Notes: a model not told the origin generated them from the letters alone. A stretch of DNA of 39,685 nucleotides from Akkermansiaceae bacterium (GCA_025363295.1 JANYEC010000038.1:1-39685); one strand, 5' to 3'; positions 18,129-27,001 are shown, numbered from the stretch's first letter. A program made the numbers and translations.

Positions 18129-20699
18129 ATGGGAAAAACACTCATCATTGCCGAGAAACCGAGCGTCATGACAGACCTCAGCCGCGTGCTCGCCAAGGAG
18201 CTCGGCAAATTCGAAAAATCAGGTTCCGGCCGCGATGTGTTTTTTGAAAACGAGAAGGCAGTCATCACTTCCGCCGTCGGCCATCTCGTGGAACTGCGGA
18301 TGCCGATGGGTCCGAATGGTAAGAAACTCCCTTGGAATTTCAGTGTTCTCCCGGCCATCCCTGAAAAATTCGACCTCGATCCGATCCCGGACTCGGAGGC
18401 CCGGCTGAAGCAGGTGCTCAAGCTCGCCAAGCGCAAGGACATTGACAACATCGTCAATGCTTGCGACGCCGGCCGCGAGGGAGAGCTGATTTTCCGCTAC
18501 ATCATGGAAATCGGCAGCATCGAAAAGCCAGTGAAACGCCTCTGGATGCAGTCGATGACGAACAATTCCATTCTCGAGGCCTGGCAAAACCTCCGCTCCG
18601 GCGAGCAAATGAAGCCGCTGGCCGATGCTGCGAAATGCCGTTCCGAGTCGGATTGGCTGGTCGGCCTCAACGCAACGCGCGCCCTCACTTGCTTCAACTC
18701 GCGCCACGGTGGATTCAACATCACTGCGGCCGGTCGCGTCCAGACGCCGACGCTTGCCATTCTCGCCCAGCGCGAGGCAGAGATCCGCGCGTTCAAGCCG
18801 ACTCCGTATTTCGAAGTTCATGCGAATTTCGGCGTCCAGGCCGGCGAATACCTCGGCAAGTGGATCGACGAAGCTTGGAAAAAGGATGAAAACGCCCCGC
18901 TTTCCAAACCCGAGCGCATCTGGGATCAGCAAACCGCCGAGGCCATCGTCGCCCGCTGCACCGGGAAGGTCGGCAAAGTCACCGAAGAAAAGAAGGCGCA
19001 GTCGCAAATTTCCCCGCAACTCTACGACCTCACCACCCTCCAGCGCGAGGCCCCGTTCTCTGCGAAGGGCACGCTTCAGATCGCTCAGGCGCTCTATGAG
19101 AAGCACAAAATGATCACCTATCCGCGGACCGATTCGCGCTACCTCCCGGAAGATTATAGCGGAAATGTCCGTGAAACGATGGCGGACATCGGCAACAGCG
19201 ACCTCGACTTTTCCAAATACGCCAAGGCGGTTCTCTCCGGCAGCAGCGACAACGGCCCGCGCCTTCACAAATCCCGCCGTGTTTTCGATAGCAAAAAAGT
19301 CTCGGATCACTTTGCCATCATCCCGACCGGCAAATTTTCCAAACTCTCCGAAGCCGAACAGAAGCTGTATGACATGATCGTCAAACGCTTCATCGCCGTC
19401 TTCTACCCCTCCGCCGAGTTTGAGCAAACCACCCGCCTCACCCGCATCGAGGGAGTTAAACAAGGGGGCACAGGCATCCTGCCTGTTTCTGATACTTTCA
19501 AAACCGATGGCAAAATCCTGGTCAAACCCGGCTGGCTCGAAGTTTACGGCCGCCGCCCTGGTGTGGCCTCAGGAAAAGACGAACTCTGCCCGGTAAACAC
19601 TGGCGAAACCGCAAAAGTCGAGTCGATCGAAGCCCTCGCCGAAGAAACCAAGCCACCCGCCCGGATGACGGAATCGACTCTTCTCTCCGCGATGGAAGGT
19701 GCCGGAAAACTCATCGATGACGAAGCCCTCCGGGAAGCCATGGCCGAGCGCGGCCTGGGCACCCCCGCCACCCGGGCCGCGACCATCGAAGGCCTCATTT
19801 CACAAAAATACCTCGCCCGCGAAGGCCGCGATCTTTTCGTTTCCGGTAGCGGTATGCGTCTCATCGAACTTGTGCGCGAGATGGAAATCGAAGGCCTCTA
19901 CTCGCCCAAACTAACGGGAGACTGGGAGTTTAAACTCCGCCAAATGGAGCAAGGTCATCTCAAGCGCAGCGATTTCATGAAGGAGATCATCTCCTACACC
20001 GACGAAATTTGCACCAAGGCCCGCAAAGCCGCGGAACTCGCGAAAAGTGAAATTTTCCCCGACCTCAAAGTCACCTGCCCAATGTGCGGTGCCGCCAGCC
20101 TCAAGCAAACCGAGGCCACCTACGAATGCCGCGAGCCTGAGTGCAAATTCAAGGCCAAGAAGCACATCGCCGGCCGCCTGCTCACCGAGGAGGAAGCCAT
20201 CCAACTCTTCACCACCAAACACGTCGGCCCGCTCACCGGATTCAAATCGAAGTTCAACAAACCCTTCGACGCCGCGCTGGAAATGGACGCGAAGTTCAAA
20301 ATCAATTTCGTGTTCGAAGGCGATGATCGCGACGGCCCGCCTGAACTCACCGAAGAGCAACTCATCGGCGAGGCGAAAACCGAGGAAGGCAAAACCTACA
20401 AGGTTTACGCTACCGAAAAAGCCTATCACATCCCCGAGATCGTCACCAAAAAGGATCCGCACGGCATCCGAATCGGCAAGTCCATCCTTCAGTGTGAAAT
20501 CCCATCTGCCCAGATGCTCAAACTCATTGGCACTGGTAAAACCGACGTCCTCAAAGGTTTTGTATCGAACCGCACCAAGCGCAAGTTCGACGCCTACCTC
20601 ACCTTTGATCCCAAGGACGGCAAGATCGGTTTCGATTTCCCACCCCGCCCCGCCAAAAAAGCCGCCGCAAAGAAAGCGGCGAAGGTGGTGGAAGAGTGA
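18129..20699 (+). CDS. Type IA DNA topoisomerase (TopB/topoisomerase III-like)
   Basis: An 856-residue type IA topoisomerase that relaxes or decatenates DNA by a single-strand break. The Toprim domain begins [10 protein letters not shown] (Glu9) and carries DAGREGE near 113-119. The catalytic Tyr is in [15 protein letters not shown] (about 331). After the core comes a four-Cys zinc-type segment (CPMCGA and [10 protein letters not shown], about 654-674), then a topoisomerase C-terminal repeat region and a Lys/Ala-rich tail ([14 protein letters not shown]). The N-terminal features are closer to TopB than to classical TopA, while the zinc segment and tail resemble TopA or plasmid-type enzymes, so I give no symbol. 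[10 protein letters not shown] peptide at about 446-454 looks like an inserted palindromic repeat read in frame. Confidence 0.92.
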   Translation: MGKTLIIAEKPSVMTDLSRVLAKELGKFEKSGSGRDVFFENEKAVITSAVGHLVELRMPMGPNGKKLPWNFSVLPAIPEKFDLDPIPDSEARLKQVLKLAKRKDIDNIVNACDAGREGELIFRYIMEIGSIEKPVKRLWMQSMTNNSILEAWQNLRSGEQMKPLADAAKCRSESDWLVGLNATRALTCFNSRHGGFNITAAGRVQTPTLAILAQREAEIRAFKPTPYFEVHANFGVQAGEYLGKWIDEAWKKDENAPLSKPERIWDQQTAEAIVARCTGKVGKVTEEKKAQSQISPQLYDLTTLQREAPFSAKGTLQIAQALYEKHKMITYPRTDSRYLPEDYSGNVRETMADIGNSDLDFSKYAKAVLSGSSDNGPRLHKSRRVFDSKKVSDHFAIIPTGKFSKLSEAEQKLYDMIVKRFIAVFYPSAEFEQTTRLTRIEGVKQGGTGILPVSDTFKTDGKILVKPGWLEVYGRRPGVASGKDELCPVNTGETAKVESIEALAEETKPPARMTESTLLSAMEGAGKLIDDEALREAMAERGLGTPATRAATIEGLISQKYLAREGRDLFVSGSGMRLIELVREMEIEGLYSPKLTGDWEFKLRQMEQGHLKRSDFMKEIISYTDEICTKARKAAELAKSEIFPDLKVTCPMCGAASLKQTEATYECREPECKFKAKKHIAGRLLTEEEAIQLFTTKHVGPLTGFKSKFNKPFDAALEMDAKFKINFVFEGDDRDGPPELTEEQLIGEAKTEEGKTYKVYATEKAYHIPEIVTKKDPHGIRIGKSILQCEIPSAQMLKLIGTGKTDVLKGFVSNRTKRKFDAYLTFDPKDGKIGFDFPPRPAKKAAAKKAAKVVEE
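19464..19490 (+). repeat. REP-like palindrome (GGTGILPVS type) inside the topoisomerase gene
   Basis: ACAGGC (19470-19475) and GCCTGT (19481-19486) are perfect inverted copies around ATCCT, preceded by a G-rich stretch. In frame the stretch reads GGTGILPVS, a peptide I recall from many predicted Verrucomicrobia and Planctomycetes proteins and intergenic regions. It stands where related topoisomerases go directly into the ETFKTEGK-like segment, so it looks like an insertion in a surface loop that keeps the frame. The repeat family is recalled from memory and not checked. Confidence 0.6.
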
Positions 20700-20757
20700 A
20701 GCTCTAACATCCAGCTCTCCGATACACTGTTTCTGCGGCGAGCCGGTGAAAAAATCG

Positions 20758-20957
20758 TTAGGTCGTGCAGATTTCTACGGTCTTTTTGAGATTTGATAGA
20801 ACGTCCTTCGCGGTGGGGATAAATTAGTGTGCGACAAAACCCAGGTATCCGGTGGCGGCGATGCTGCGCATGATCGCTGGGTAGAAAAGCTCCTGCGTCT
20901 TGTCGATTTCATTCCGCCCGTGTGATAGTGGCTGATGAACTCGTGATTCTCACGATG
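20758..20957 (-). pseudogene. Decayed 3' end of a hydroxypyruvate isomerase-like (TIM-barrel) gene
   Basis: On the minus strand the translation reads HRENHEFISHYHTGG (20957 to 20913), then changes frame and reads GRNEIDKTQELFYPAIMRSI and TGYLGFVAH down to 20827. A TAA at 20824-20826 follows, then FIPTAKDVLSNLKKTVEICT and the natural stop TAA at 20758-20760. This matches the C-terminal 65 or so residues of hydroxypyruvate isomerase/sugar isomerase-like TIM-barrel proteins (pattern HYHTGG-x-PGRNEID-TQEL-YPAIMRAI-TGY-G-V-x-EFIP). The frame change falls where PGRNE is expected, and the TAA stands where Glu (GAA) is expected. No upstream part of the gene remains; YbeY coding sequence starts 58 bp beyond. 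Confidence 0.8.
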
Positions 20958-20995
20958 GAGTGGTGGATACCGGACATGCTTTTGGAAGTGGAAAA

Positions 20996-21013
20996 ACAGA
21001 CAGGAATGTCTGT
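20996..21013. repeat. Short palindrome abutting the ybeY stop codon
   Basis: ACAGAC (20996-21001) and GTCTGT (21008-21013) are perfect inverted copies around AGGAAT. It lies one base from the ybeY stop codon (21015-21017) and 39 bp from the remaining end of the isomerase remnant. On the minus strand it translates as TDIPVCF. It resembles a second short palindrome type I recall from Verrucomicrobia genomes, but this is not checked. There is no T-run, so it is not a plain terminator. Confidence 0.5.
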
Positions 21014-21014
21014 G

Positions 21015-21482
21015 TCACGTGCTGAGGCGTGCGCGCAGATCGGCAGTCCAAAGCACGGCGACGATGGTTTCCTGTGCTGCCTCCATGGTCGCACGCTCTT
21101 CTGGCTCAGCGTCCTCATGACCTGCTAGGTGAAGGAGCCCGTGAACGAGGTAACGCAGAATCTCGCGAGCCAAGGGTTCACCGTATTCTGCGGCCTGGCG
21201 CTCGGCGACTTCCGCGCCAATGACGATTTCTCCGTGATGGAAGGTGATGACATCGGTGGGCCCCTCGATATCCATGAAATCACGGTGCACTTGGTCGCTG
21301 GTGAGATCATCCACGAGTGCGACCTCAAGCGTGGCCAAATGTGAAAGCGGCGAGTCTTGGGCAGCCGCATGTTCCATTGCGAGATCAGCTGCTTCGTGAG
21401 CGACGATCTCGAGGGCGGTGAGCCAGCTTTCCGGGATTTCAGTCGCTTCTTGGTTGTTGCCGATGATGACTTCGAGCGACAT
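21015..21482 (-). CDS. ybeY: Endoribonuclease YbeY
   Basis: A 155-residue YbeY, the metal-dependent RNase needed for 16S rRNA 3' maturation and ribosome quality control. The zinc-binding motif HGLLHLAGHEDAEPEE (about 114-129) has the three expected His in HGxxHLxGH form; the family more often has GHD than GHE, a conservative change next to the ligand. The segment GPTDVITFHHGEIVIGAEVA fits the conserved TDVLSFP-x-GDI region. It starts 21 bp after the PgpH-like gene on the same strand, the common pgpH-ybeY pairing, so the two are probably co-transcribed. Its stop codon sits next to a short palindrome. Confidence 0.95.
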   Translation of the reverse strand: MSLEVIIGNNQEATEIPESWLTALEIVAHEAADLAMEHAAAQDSPLSHLATLEVALVDDLTSDQVHRDFMDIEGPTDVITFHHGEIVIGAEVAERQAAEYGEPLAREILRYLVHGLLHLAGHEDAEPEERATMEAAQETIVAVLWTADLRARLST

Positions 21483-21503
21483 GGGTCTGTGGGGTAAAAA
21501 GCG

Positions 21504-23156
21504 TTAGGCACGCTTTGGCATTGGGATCACGCGACCGCCTTTGGTGGCATCGCGATCCGTATTAGAAATCCGCCTAGCAGCGGAAACGGTATTTTCGTCT
21601 TTCGGGTAATCGATGCGGCTGTGAAGCATGCTGCGAAGAGTGGTGGAGAAACTTTCTTTCACGATGGCGAGTTCGCGCAGAGTGAGCGGGCAATTGTCGA
21701 GCTGACCGTCGTTGATTTTCGAGCGGACAATGTCATCGACAAGCGCACGGATTTTGGCGGGAGTGGGCTTTTGCAGCGAGCGGGAGGCACTTTCGACACT
21801 GTCTGCTAGAGCGACGATTCCGCTTTCCCGTGAGCTGGGACGCGGCCCGGGGTATCGGAAATTTTTCTCATCGATCATTGGCAAGTCTTCAGGATTTTCT
21901 AGGCGACGATCGACTTTTTCCATCTCGATTCGCTTTTGATCCTGAGCCCGGCGGTAGAAGAAATAGACTAACGAATCGCCATGATGTTCTTGGATGATAT
22001 CGATGATGCGGGGATTGAGATTGTGCTTCACCGCGAGATCAACCCCGTCTTTCACATGGGCGAGGATGACGAGGGCGCTCATCGTCGGCGTGAGGGAATC
22101 ATGAGGATTACAAATTCCGTCGTGTTGATTTTCGATGAAATAGCTCGGCTTTTTCAACTTCCCCACATCGTGGAAATATGAACAAACGCGACACATTGGG
22201 GCGTTCGCTTGGATTTTTTCCGCCGCTGCTTCTGAGAGCGCGGCGACGACGAGGCTATGATGAAAGGTGCCCGGTGCCTCTAACTGCATTTGCCGAAGCA
22301 GTCTGTGATTCAGATCGCTGAGTTCCAGCCAGCTGATGTCCGTGGTGAGATTGAACGTCCCTTCGAAAATCGGCAGCAGCCCGCTGATCATTAGGGCAGT
22401 GATCACGGCGGTGCCAAATGCGGCAGCGCTGCCGGTGCCGAGGAGTTGCAGATGATCCATTGAGTTTGGCCCGAAAACCGAGGCGACATCCAAGCGCCCG
22501 AGCATCAGCCCGAGCACGAGAGTCACTGCACCGACATAAATTCCCGCTTGGAGAAGCTGCAGGCGCTTGCGGATTTCGTTGGTAAGCAAAACGCAGGTGA
22601 TCCCGCCGACGAGGCTGAGAATCATGAATCCGAGCACTTCACCCTGAGGAACTAACAAACAGCCGATCAGCGTGACATAAATGGCGGAGAAAGATCCCAC
22701 AGCCCGCCCTAACAAGACGCCATGTAGCATGGGCGCCAAGGCAAAGGGCACGAAGAAGAAACGGAACACCTCAGGAATCGTCCCTAAATCGGTTAGGCCC
22801 ATGACCAACCGCAGGATGAGCAAGTGGCAGATCAAGCCGCCCAAAACCAAAACTACCCGGCTATTTCGCCGGCAAGACGTTTGCAGGCTGACTTGAAACA
22901 TCACGACCGCCGTGACCGCGATCACAAATGCATAAAGGGAGCCTTTGAGCGGATCGTTTGCGAAGGCCGTGCCCGCAGCTTTCAGAACCAATACTCCGCT
23001 CGCGACTGCAAAAGTCGCATAGAGTGCAGCCTTGACCCAGATGCTGTCTTCCAATGCCTGAACGACTGGATTCTCGCTGTGAACCCGGCGCTTTTTCCCT
23101 GACGAAAGTCCCAGTTGGGCCAACCGCCAGCGTTTAATGGTATCCAAAAATCCCAC
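21504..23156 (-). CDS. PgpH-like 7TM-HD phosphohydrolase lacking the extracellular sensor domain
   Basis: A 550-residue member of the 7TM-HD family, whose characterised members (PgpH) hydrolyse the messenger c-di-AMP. The N-terminal half is a bundle of about eight membrane helices (about 40-275). The cytosolic HD domain follows with TFHHSLVVAALSEAAA, CSYFHDVGKLKKPSYF (the HD pair) and conserved ILAHVKDGVDLA and IIDIIQEHHGDSL. Usual PgpH proteins have some 250 extracellular residues (7TMR-HDED) between the first and second helices. Here only about 15 residues separate them, so the sensor is absent. The gene pairs with ybeY as in many bacteria. No diadenylate cyclase gene is in the window, so the substrate is inferred. 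Confidence 0.9.
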   Translation of the reverse strand: MGFLDTIKRWRLAQLGLSSGKKRRVHSENPVVQALEDSIWVKAALYATFAVASGVLVLKAAGTAFANDPLKGSLYAFVIAVTAVVMFQVSLQTSCRRNSRVVLVLGGLICHLLILRLVMGLTDLGTIPEVFRFFFVPFALAPMLHGVLLGRAVGSFSAIYVTLIGCLLVPQGEVLGFMILSLVGGITCVLLTNEIRKRLQLLQAGIYVGAVTLVLGLMLGRLDVASVFGPNSMDHLQLLGTGSAAAFGTAVITALMISGLLPIFEGTFNLTTDISWLELSDLNHRLLRQMQLEAPGTFHHSLVVAALSEAAAEKIQANAPMCRVCSYFHDVGKLKKPSYFIENQHDGICNPHDSLTPTMSALVILAHVKDGVDLAVKHNLNPRIIDIIQEHHGDSLVYFFYRRAQDQKRIEMEKVDRRLENPEDLPMIDEKNFRYPGPRPSSRESGIVALADSVESASRSLQKPTPAKIRALVDDIVRSKINDGQLDNCPLTLRELAIVKESFSTTLRSMLHSRIDYPKDENTVSAARRISNTDRDATKGGRVIPMPKRA

Positions 23157-23266
23157 AGCGGTATGTCATCGGTTCTAAACAGGTGAGTATCGGACTACCG
23201 AAGCTCGCCGGGTGGGAGAATTTAGTCCCGTTTCAGGCTGCTGGCAATCCGCAAATCACGCGGGTC

Positions 23267-24646
23267 TCAGAAGTGGATTGCGTGACCTTCGGCGGCGAGG
23301 GTGGCTTCGTGGATGACCTCGCTCATCGTCGGATGCGCGTGAATGGTGGCGTGGATTTCCTCGGCGGTGAGCTCTTGGTCGAGGGCGAGGCCCATCTCGG
23401 CGATGAGCTCAGTCGCATTTTCGCCAATGATGTGGGCGCCCAGAAGTTCGCCGTGTTTTTTGCCGAAGAGCAGTTTTGCAAACCCATCAGGTTCACCGGA
23501 CGCAATTGCCTTGCCGATAGCGACGAATGGGATTTTCCCAACTTTGTATTCGATTCCGGCTTCCTTGAGCGCGCGTTCGGTCTTGCCGACGGACGCAACT
23601 TGCGGATGGCAATAAGTGCAGCCGGGGAAATTGCTGACTTTGCGCGGCTTGTGGCCTTCCACATAAAGGCCTTCCACCGCTTGGACTGCCTCGAACGAAG
23701 CGACGTGGGCGAGCCAAGGCGGGCCGGTGATATCGCCCGCGGCATAGACGCCGGGGATGGAGGTTTCATATCGATCACCGACCTTGATATATCCGCGATC
23801 CAGCTCGAGCTCCAAGCCGCCCGGCAGGACGGGCTGGATGCCGATTGCCACGAGGCAAACTTCGGCGCTGATGGTGCCGTTTTCCTTCGGGCCTTCGAGC
23901 GTGAGTTCCACGTGCGTGCCGCGATCCACCATGGCGGTGATTTTAGTGTTCGTGAGGCAGCGGATGCCTTGCTTGATGAGGGATTTTTCGAGTGCATCGC
24001 CCACTTCATCGTCCTCCACGGGGAGAATGCGCGGGGCCATTTCGATCAGAGTGACCTTGGTGCCGAATGCGTTGTAAATATAAGCGAACTCGACGCCGAT
24101 TGCGCCCGCTCCGATGATGAGCATTTCCTTCGGCTGCTGTGCGAGGTTCATCGCTTCCTTTGAGCCGATGACGGATTTGCCGTTGAAAGGCAGGGCAGGC
24201 AAGCCACGGGATTTGCAGCCGGTAGCGATGAGAATGTCCTTGGTTTCAAGAAGCGTGCGGCTGGCATCATTGCCGATGACGCCCACCTTACCCGTGCCTT
24301 CGACGGAACCGAGGCCACGTACGTAGTCGATGCCATTTTTCTTCAAAAGATACTCGATACCACCCGCGAGGCGGTCCGAAACCTTACGGGAACGGCCCAC
24401 CACTGCGGACCAATCGTAGGAAAGCCCCTCGATTTTCAGGCCAAATTCAGCCGCCTTGTGAGTGAGCGTCTGATAGAGCTCGGCATTTTTCAGAAGGGCC
24501 TTGGTTGGGATGCAGCCCCAGTTAAGACAGGTGCCGCCAGCGCGGTCCGCTTCCACACAAGCGACTTTTTTTCCAAGTTGAGCAGCGCGGATAGCGGCGA
24601 CGTAGCCGGCAGGGCCGCCACCGATGACAATGAGATCGTAGGCCAT
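23267..24646 (-). CDS. lpdA: Dihydrolipoyl dehydrogenase
   Basis: A 459-residue E3 flavoprotein that reoxidises dihydrolipoamide of the 2-oxoacid dehydrogenase or glycine cleavage complexes with NAD. The N-terminal FAD site is VIGGGPAGYVAAIRAAQLG and the redox disulfide is GGTCLNWGCIPTK (Cys40, Cys45). The NAD site is LIIGAGAIGVEFAYIYNAFG. A second FAD motif reads GVYAAGDITG and the C-terminal catalytic His is in HAHPTMSEVIHEA. Length is normal. No E1 or E2 gene is nearby. It is divergent from the membrane protein gene at 24759 and 110 bp upstream of the PgpH-like gene. A long open frame on the other strand (23183-24163) is a codon-bias shadow of this gene. Confidence 0.97.
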   Translation of the reverse strand: MAYDLIVIGGGPAGYVAAIRAAQLGKKVACVEADRAGGTCLNWGCIPTKALLKNAELYQTLTHKAAEFGLKIEGLSYDWSAVVGRSRKVSDRLAGGIEYLLKKNGIDYVRGLGSVEGTGKVGVIGNDASRTLLETKDILIATGCKSRGLPALPFNGKSVIGSKEAMNLAQQPKEMLIIGAGAIGVEFAYIYNAFGTKVTLIEMAPRILPVEDDEVGDALEKSLIKQGIRCLTNTKITAMVDRGTHVELTLEGPKENGTISAEVCLVAIGIQPVLPGGLELELDRGYIKVGDRYETSIPGVYAAGDITGPPWLAHVASFEAVQAVEGLYVEGHKPRKVSNFPGCTYCHPQVASVGKTERALKEAGIEYKVGKIPFVAIGKAIASGEPDGFAKLLFGKKHGELLGAHIIGENATELIAEMGLALDQELTAEEIHATIHAHPTMSEVIHEATLAAEGHAIHF

Positions 24647-24758
24647 AAGATTGAAGATTGCAGGATTGCGGCGCGAAACTGTCGCGAGGATGTCGGATTG
24701 TCAAAGATGGAAAGCGGACTCTTGCTTGTTTCTACTGGAGTTCCGATGATTCGGGCTG

Positions 24759-26102
24759 ATGGAGGACATGACCGAACGAAACGATGCGAATTTGTCTGCG
24801 GCTGCTCCCGGATTTTTCAGGCGGGTGTTCGGGAAAACCCCGGTCAAGTTACTGTGGCTACCACTGATCGCCACACTCGGTTCATTGGTTTTGCCGCTGT
24901 TTACTTACAGCTGGAACTTCCGCTGGCTGAGCGGAGGCCTTGAACTCTGCTACTTCGCCGGGCTACTTTGGTTTCTGGTGCTTGCGATTCTTAGGTTTTT
25001 CAGCAAGCGGATCGCGGCAGGATTTATCGCGCTTGTCTGTCTTGTCATTTCCATCGCCGCGCTGGTCCCGGTTGCGTTTGTGGGGATGTTCCAGTCGGAA
25101 GACGGATTTGGAGAGGGGTTAAAATTGCCGCAAGGTGTGGAGCTCGCCGAGCCTCTGGGGCATTATGGGTCAAGCGAGGCGATCGGCGGTCCCGCAGATA
25201 CTTTCCAGGCGGCAATTCGCGCCACACTATCAGTTTCCGGCGGCGAGAATGTGCCCATCAGCATTGCGCTCCCCTCATTGGAAAAGCTGCGGAAGGATCA
25301 CCCCGCTCTGCTAGATCGCTACTTGGCCGCGCATCCAGGGTGGCGGGTTTACGAGCAACGGGGCAGCAAGTTTGCCACCCGCCGATGGATGATGGGGGAC
25401 CACTGGCAAATGACGCTCAACGGTGATTACTCCTCGTTTTTTGACAAAAATGGACCCCGTTTCCAAACCCGCACAACCATCGGCTTCTCCCAAAAACCGT
25501 GGGGAAAAACGGGTCAGAAAGTGGCCCCCGGCATTCCTATCGCCCCCGAACTGACCCGAGCTAACGAGATGTGGCAAAGTTTTGTCACTCTTCCCGCCGC
25601 CGACCTTTTGATCGAACAGTTTGAACAAAACAATGTCCGTGAACGGCGCGTCACCCGTGCTGCGATGGCTGAGTTGGAGCGCGAGTTTGCGGCACTCGCG
25701 GTGAATCCCACATGGGACGCCGTGCGGACGCTGCTTCCACCTGATTCCGTGCTGCGCGGGAAGCCGTGGCTTGAGCTGAGGCGCTCAACGCAGGGAGGTA
25801 TTTATAACGCCTCTATCCGCTGCAACCCCGGACGATCCGGCCGGGTCTATTTGAAAGCTTTCGAGATCACCCGCAAAGTAGAGCTGTCGAGTGAGTGGTT
25901 GGAAACTGAGACGAACGAGTGGATCGGCTGGTCCTCCGATCCCGAGGAGCAATTCCTTTCGGAATCGAATTTCACGATCTATGAAGGCGACTGGGAACAG
26001 TATTACGGTGCACGGTTTGAAGTTTGGTTCAAACCAGACGACGGCGGGCCTGAACGCAAATTACTTGAGCGGAACTTCAAAATCGAGGGGTGGATGCGCT
26101 AG
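24759..26102 (+). CDS. Inner-membrane protein of unknown function with a large soluble domain
   Basis: A 447-residue protein I do not recognise. After a short polar N-terminus there are three hydrophobic helices (about 29-49, 58-80 and 86-110), then about 335 soluble residues. The soluble part includes PISIALPSLEKLRKDHP, a Trp/Tyr-rich middle (MGDHWQMTLNGDYSSF) and a C-terminal region with alternating strands (GRVYLKAFEITRK, RFEVWFKPDDGGPERKLLE). An odd number of helices would put the two ends on opposite sides of the membrane. ATG at 24759 and at 24768 are both possible; GGAGG (24761-24765) lies close before the second. The M23 peptidase gene follows 12 bp later, so the two are probably co-expressed and may act together in the envelope (inference). 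Confidence 0.75.
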   Translation: MEDMTERNDANLSAAAPGFFRRVFGKTPVKLLWLPLIATLGSLVLPLFTYSWNFRWLSGGLELCYFAGLLWFLVLAILRFFSKRIAAGFIALVCLVISIAALVPVAFVGMFQSEDGFGEGLKLPQGVELAEPLGHYGSSEAIGGPADTFQAAIRATLSVSGGENVPISIALPSLEKLRKDHPALLDRYLAAHPGWRVYEQRGSKFATRRWMMGDHWQMTLNGDYSSFFDKNGPRFQTRTTIGFSQKPWGKTGQKVAPGIPIAPELTRANEMWQSFVTLPAADLLIEQFEQNNVRERRVTRAAMAELEREFAALAVNPTWDAVRTLLPPDSVLRGKPWLELRRSTQGGIYNASIRCNPGRSGRVYLKAFEITRKVELSSEWLETETNEWIGWSSDPEEQFLSESNFTIYEGDWEQYYGARFEVWFKPDDGGPERKLLERNFKIEGWMR

Positions 26103-26114
26103 TCTCTTGCTGCC

Positions 26115-26885
26115 TTGCTTGTTTCCAGGCGTTTTCTCATATTCCAGAGCGTGCGCCAAATTTCGACCAAGGTTTTGCTTGTGCTGATCCTCGCCGCAGG
26201 GGTTGTGGGCAGCGTCGTGATTGGGAAGAGATCAAAAGCTCTCAGTGCGCAAGATCCAGGTGCCCCTTTATCCATGCCGGAAAAGGGTGAGGTGGATCAG
26301 CGGTTCCAATTTCTTTCCGCCTGGGAAACAGCGCAAATCCCGCTCGCCCAGCGCTTTGACTCGCCGCTCGGCACGGAGCATGGCGGGCTCGTTTATAATG
26401 CGCAGAAATTTTGGGACATGAACGCAACGCGCGGCGGCCATCACACCGGGGATGACCTGAATGGCATCGGCGGAATGAACACCGACTTGGGTGATCCCGT
26501 TTTCGCGACGGCGGATGGCCTGGTCCTTTTTGCGGGTGAGCCTTCTCCGGGGTGGGGGAAACTGGTGGTGGTCGCCCATAAAACCTTGGATGGGCGGACC
26601 TTGCACTCGATGTACGCGCATTTGAATCGCATCGATGTCACGATCGGAGCCCTCGTGGCGCGGGGTGGAAAAATCGGCACGGTCGGGACGGCTAACGGTT
26701 ATTACCCGGCGCACCTGCACTTCGAAATACGCGCCAGCGATGGCGTGGACATCGGTGCCGGCTACGCAAGCAATCCGCTCAACCGTCTCGATCCGATGGG
26801 CACGGTGAATGCTTTGAGAAATGCGGGAGCGGATGAGCTTTCACCCTCGCCACTGGCCCAAGCGCTCAAGCTTTCTGGGAAATAG
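26115..26885 (+). CDS. M23-family metallopeptidase (LytM-type), membrane-anchored
   Basis: A 256-residue peptidoglycan endopeptidase-type protein. A membrane anchor or signal segment (TKVLLVLILAAGVVGSVVIG, about 19-38) is followed by a linker and the M23 domain (about 105-210). The zinc ligands are present: HHTGDDL (His110, Asp114) and HLHFEI (His202), with the helper His in SMYAHL (about 169), so it should be catalytically active. The Gly-rich motifs GDPVFATADGLVLFAG and GGKIGTVGTANG fit the family. The start is a TTG at 26115; a GTG at 26151 (which would give MRQISTKVLL) is an equally good choice. It follows the unknown membrane protein by 12 bp. Confidence 0.87.
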   Translation: MLVSRRFLIFQSVRQISTKVLLVLILAAGVVGSVVIGKRSKALSAQDPGAPLSMPEKGEVDQRFQFLSAWETAQIPLAQRFDSPLGTEHGGLVYNAQKFWDMNATRGGHHTGDDLNGIGGMNTDLGDPVFATADGLVLFAGEPSPGWGKLVVVAHKTLDGRTLHSMYAHLNRIDVTIGALVARGGKIGTVGTANGYYPAHLHFEIRASDGVDIGAGYASNPLNRLDPMGTVNALRNAGADELSPSPLAQALKLSGK

Positions 26886-27001
26886 CGTGGTGCATGAAAT
26901 CGTCGTCGTCTCAATTTCACAAGTGACCCTCAGCCTGCATCGCGCTAGAAACTCCGTGCAGGCTACTTATTTCATCGACTGCGCCTTTTGATTCGATCCC
27001 C

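Noticed and set aside
18219..19463. Minus-strand open frame of 414 codons opposite the topoisomerase gene
   Set aside because: The translation is a Phe/Gly/Leu/Asp-rich shadow without domains, and the plus-strand gene is certain.
23183..24163. Long plus-strand open frame of 326 codons opposite lpdA
   Set aside because: lpdA on the minus strand has every expected motif; the antisense frame has no family features and arises from codon bias.
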